Source: Chloroflexota bacterium
GTDB lineage: Bacteria > Chloroflexota > Anaerolineae > Thermoflexales > Thermoflexaceae
Length of the DNA: 7,130 bases
Reading direction: 5' to 3'
NCBI GenBank assembly: GCA_030550075.1
Contig: JAUQQB010000144.1
Span: forward strand, 1-7,130
The notes under the pieces were generated by a model. That model was given only the letters and a program-made list of their open reading frames with translations. It searched no databases and had not been told where the DNA came from. A program made the translations under genes and the position numbers. Shown piece by piece: positions 6,066-7,130 of this stretch; within the stretch, counting starts at the first letter, position 1; each line of letters begins with the position of its first letter.

Positions 6066-6260
6066 AGGGGCATGGAAAGGGAGGAGAAAAGGGGGGTGAG
6101 GACTTTTAGCCCTATCGCCTTCTACCAGGCTATCCCAAGAAGGGTCGTGAATGGAGCTGCGGAGACGAGGGAAAAGGGGGAGGGGACTTGCTTCACACTG
6201 GGCATCTATCGGACCCTTGGGATTTGCCGCTCCACACTGGGTATTTGCCAGAGAGAGGAA

Positions 6261-6310
6261 GGAAGGGATTTGGGGCAGGGTGGCTCTGCTCCCTGCCCCA
6301 AATCCCTTCC
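6261..6310 (-). terminator. Perfect 20-bp-arm hairpin downstream of the glyoxalase gene
   Basis: GGAAGGGATTTGGGGCAGGG (6261-6280) is followed by a 10-nt loop (6281-6290) and its exact reverse complement (6291-6310). In the glyoxalase direction the hairpin begins 12 nt after the stop codon and is followed by TTCCTCTCTC, a pyrimidine-rich tract with few consecutive T residues. Position and strength suit a transcription terminator or mRNA 3' stabiliser. The length and perfection exceed a normal terminator, so a small mobile palindrome is an alternative. Confidence 0.6.
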
Positions 6311-6321
6311 AAAGGGGGCTT

Positions 6322-6759
6322 TTAGTTGCCCTGAGCGCTTCCTTCGACAGGCCCCGCTTCGCTCTCCTCCGGGGCCTTGGGACGGCGGGGGGCTTTCGGG
6401 AGCAATGACTGAACCACATGCAGGGGATTCCCATCCGGGTCGTAAAACGTCCCCAGCACCATCACCCCCGGGATCTCGACGAGATCTCCTACGCGCACCC
6501 CCTGGCGCTTCAGACGGTTGAGGACCCGTCGGGCGTTGCGCACCTCAAAGAGAGCGCCCCCACCGGCGTTTCCCATCGACCCTTCCGGGCTCTGGTGGAG
6601 CAGGATCCGCGGTCCACGTGGCGGGCCAAACTCCACCCATCGCCCCTCAGGGTCCTCCCCGCGCATCGGCAGGCCCAGGGTTTCCCCATAGAAGGCCTTG
6701 GCCCGCGCGAGATCTTGCACTCGATATAGCACCCCCTGAACCTTGCGCACAATCGGCAT
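6322..6759 (-). CDS. Glyoxalase/VOC-superfamily protein
   Basis: A 145-aa vicinal-oxygen-chelate fold protein, cytoplasmic, reaction unknown. It shows the two beta-alpha-beta-beta-beta modules: VLYRVQDLARAKAFYGETLG (10-29) with WVEFGPPRGPRILLH (41-55), then GGALFEVRNARRVLNRLKRQ (67-86) with GTFYDPDGNPLHVVQS (103-118). The final module has H114 where many metal-dependent members carry glutamate, and the first strand has tyrosine or valine where glyoxalase I has histidine. Metal binding may therefore be altered or absent, as in many uncharacterised or antibiotic-binding relatives. Residues 121-145 are a low-complexity Pro/Ala/Glu tail. The ATG at 6759 has AGGAGG (6770-6765) 5 nt upstream. The longer ATG at 6792 overlaps the promoter -10 box and is rejected. 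It is a single-gene unit with its own promoter and 3' hairpin. Confidence 0.85.
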   Translation of the reverse strand: MPIVRKVQGVLYRVQDLARAKAFYGETLGLPMRGEDPEGRWVEFGPPRGPRILLHQSPEGSMGNAGGGALFEVRNARRVLNRLKRQGVRVGDLVEIPGVMVLGTFYDPDGNPLHVVQSLLPKAPRRPKAPEESEAGPVEGSAQGN

Positions 6760-6764
6760 CCTGA

Positions 6765-6770
6765 CCTCCT
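6765..6770 (-). promoter_or_regulatory. Ribosome binding site deciding the glyoxalase start
   Basis: A perfect AGGAGG on the minus strand lies 5 nt before the ATG at 6759. It selects this start over the in-frame ATG at 6792, which has no such site and sits within the promoter. Confidence 0.8.
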
Positions 6771-6790
6771 CAGTACCCCAGATTACTTTC

Positions 6791-6799
6791 ATTATAACA
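6791..6799 (-). promoter_or_regulatory. Extended -10 promoter for the glyoxalase gene
   Basis: TGTTATAAT on the minus strand matches the extended -10 consensus TGnTATAAT exactly. The hexamer 17 bp upstream (TCTTTA) is weak, and a better TTGACT (6824-6819) sits 22 bp away, too far for normal use, so the extended -10 probably carries the activity. The expected start near 6784 gives a leader of about 25 nt that contains the ribosome binding site. Confidence 0.65.
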
Positions 6800-6920
6800 G
6801 TACTAACCCGTTCTAAAGAGTCAATTATAGGAGGATATGGGGGACCAGGAGGCTGCTGAATCGGGTCTACCTATGCTCTCTATGCTCTCCATGGGCAAAG
6901 CGGATCCCCTCCTCCTTCTC

Positions 6921-6955
6921 CCCCTCTCCACGACCCAAAGGGCCGTGGGGAGCGC
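6921..6955. repeat. REP-like hairpin, copy 2
   Basis: CTCTCCACG (6924-6932) pairs with CGTGGGGAG (6944-6952) with one T-G wobble; after an A/C mismatch, CCC and GGG close an AAA loop. The block aligns over 35 positions with 451-485, about 26 of them identical, and several differences preserve pairing or fall in the loop. Two copies of one palindrome family in 7 kb suggest a dispersed repeat. Confidence 0.5.
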
Positions 6956-7067
6956 GGTGGGACAACCCCTGCCAGGGGAAGCGCTTTCCCTCTTCATCTT
7001 CATCATAGGACAAAGAGGGGAGGAGTCGCTCCCTCTCCCTACGAACCCCCTATGCCCTAATCCTTAT

Positions 7068-7130
7068 AGGACTTACGCAGTTCGTTTCCCATGGGGGCTT
7101 TGGGGGCGGAGCGGGGCGCCGAAGGCGCCC
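7068..7130. mobile_element. Possible terminus of an IS or MITE running off the right edge
   Basis: TAGGACTTACGCAGTT (about 7068-7083) resembles the terminal inverted repeats of small transposable elements common in cyanobacteria and Chloroflexota, from general memory only. It is followed by CTTTGGGGGCGGAGCGGGGC (7098-7117), an inverted near-copy of 6021-6040 (17 of 20 bases), and by a perfect hairpin GGGCGCC-GAA-GGCGCCC at 7114-7130. No transposase is visible in the window and the other end is not present, so the call is tentative. Confidence 0.3.

Larger units (their letters stand above)
5786..6321. other. Gene-poor region between cmk and the glyoxalase gene
   Basis: More than 530 bp without an intact gene. 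The left part (5826-6065) holds a plus-strand open frame without start codon that may be a gene remnant. The centre has an 11-bp inverted repeat (6046-6056 / 6079-6089), followed by purine-rich GA/GG runs and three imperfect repeats around TTGGGATTTGCC / CTGGGTATTTGCC (6195-6249). The right end has a perfect 20-bp-arm hairpin (6261-6310) serving the glyoxalase 3' end. No tRNA or known ncRNA fold was recognised. Confidence 0.6.
6800..7130. other. Right-hand gene-poor region with repeats
   Basis: About 330 bp with no supported gene. It contains a second TATAAT on the minus strand (6829-6824), a tandem 9-bp repeat CTATGCTCT (6871-6879 and 6880-6888), a REP-like hairpin (6921-6955), a sequence resembling an IS/MITE end (7068-7082) and a terminal hairpin (7114-7130). 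A plus-strand frame from ATG 6837 stays open to the edge, but its composition is repeat-derived. Confidence 0.6.

Noticed and set aside
5937..6434. Minus-strand open frame (165 codons) crossing the glyoxalase 3' end
   Set aside because: It overlaps the real glyoxalase gene in another frame, runs through the 20-bp-arm hairpin, and is low-complexity.
6072..6521. Plus-strand open frame (149 codons) with repeated TLGI- motifs
   Set aside because: It is half antisense to the glyoxalase gene, half repeat and hairpin sequence, and has no initiation signal.
6837..7130. Plus-strand frame open from ATG 6837 to the right edge (98 codons), preceded by AGGAGG
   Set aside because: The AGGAGG is only 2 nt from the ATG, too close to work well, and the translation runs through a tandem repeat, a REP-like hairpin and the IS-like end. 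Composition is Leu/Pro/Gly-rich without a recognisable motif. It could only be reconsidered with sequence beyond the edge.
1..7130. tRNA, rRNA or CRISPR array
   Set aside because: No cloverleaf with a T-loop signature, no conserved rRNA block and no regularly spaced direct repeats with unique spacers were found by reading both strands.

Overview
The window is 7.1 kb of GC-rich bacterial DNA. Its genes have clear AGGAGG-type ribosome binding sites and short overlaps or spacings. GC content, codon use, GC-rich extragenic palindromes and the presence of a fused ChlI/ChlD-type chelatase ATPase fit a thermophilic Chloroflexota (Thermoflexus or Anaerolineae-like). That assignment is inference from general resemblance, not from a marker gene.

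Layout: five genes lie on the minus strand and one on the plus strand. From the left edge: (1) the first 85 codons of a branched-chain amino acid aminotransferase (ilvE, minus, running off the left edge); (2) a 287-bp gap with hairpins and a possible structured ilvE leader; (3) folC (minus), folylpolyglutamate/dihydrofolate synthase; (4) a 282-bp divergent intergenic region with a 34-bp palindrome, a 48-bp-period imperfect repeat and a very good sigma70-type promoter pointing right; (5) a 680-aa AAA+ plus VWA metal-chelatase subunit (plus); (6) a short convergent gap; (7) cmk (cytidylate kinase) overlapping by 14 bp a downstream 217-aa PHP-family metal-dependent phosphoesterase, both minus; (8) a gap of about 580 bp holding a promoterless open frame that may be a gene remnant and a perfect 20-bp-arm hairpin; (9) a small glyoxalase/VOC-superfamily protein (minus) with its own extended -10 promoter; (10) a right-hand gene-poor stretch of about 330 bp with hairpin repeats and a sequence resembling an IS/MITE terminus.

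The genes are mostly housekeeping: branched-chain amino acids, folate one-carbon metabolism, and CMP/dCMP phosphorylation for nucleotide supply. The chelatase subunit implies tetrapyrrole metal insertion (cobalt or magnesium), but its large catalytic partner (CobN/BchH type) is not in the window. cmk and the PHP gene form the only clear operon pair. I see no previously undescribed multi-gene system. The most unusual material is the set of extragenic palindromes and dispersed repeats between genes. No tRNA, rRNA, CRISPR array or intact transposase was found.
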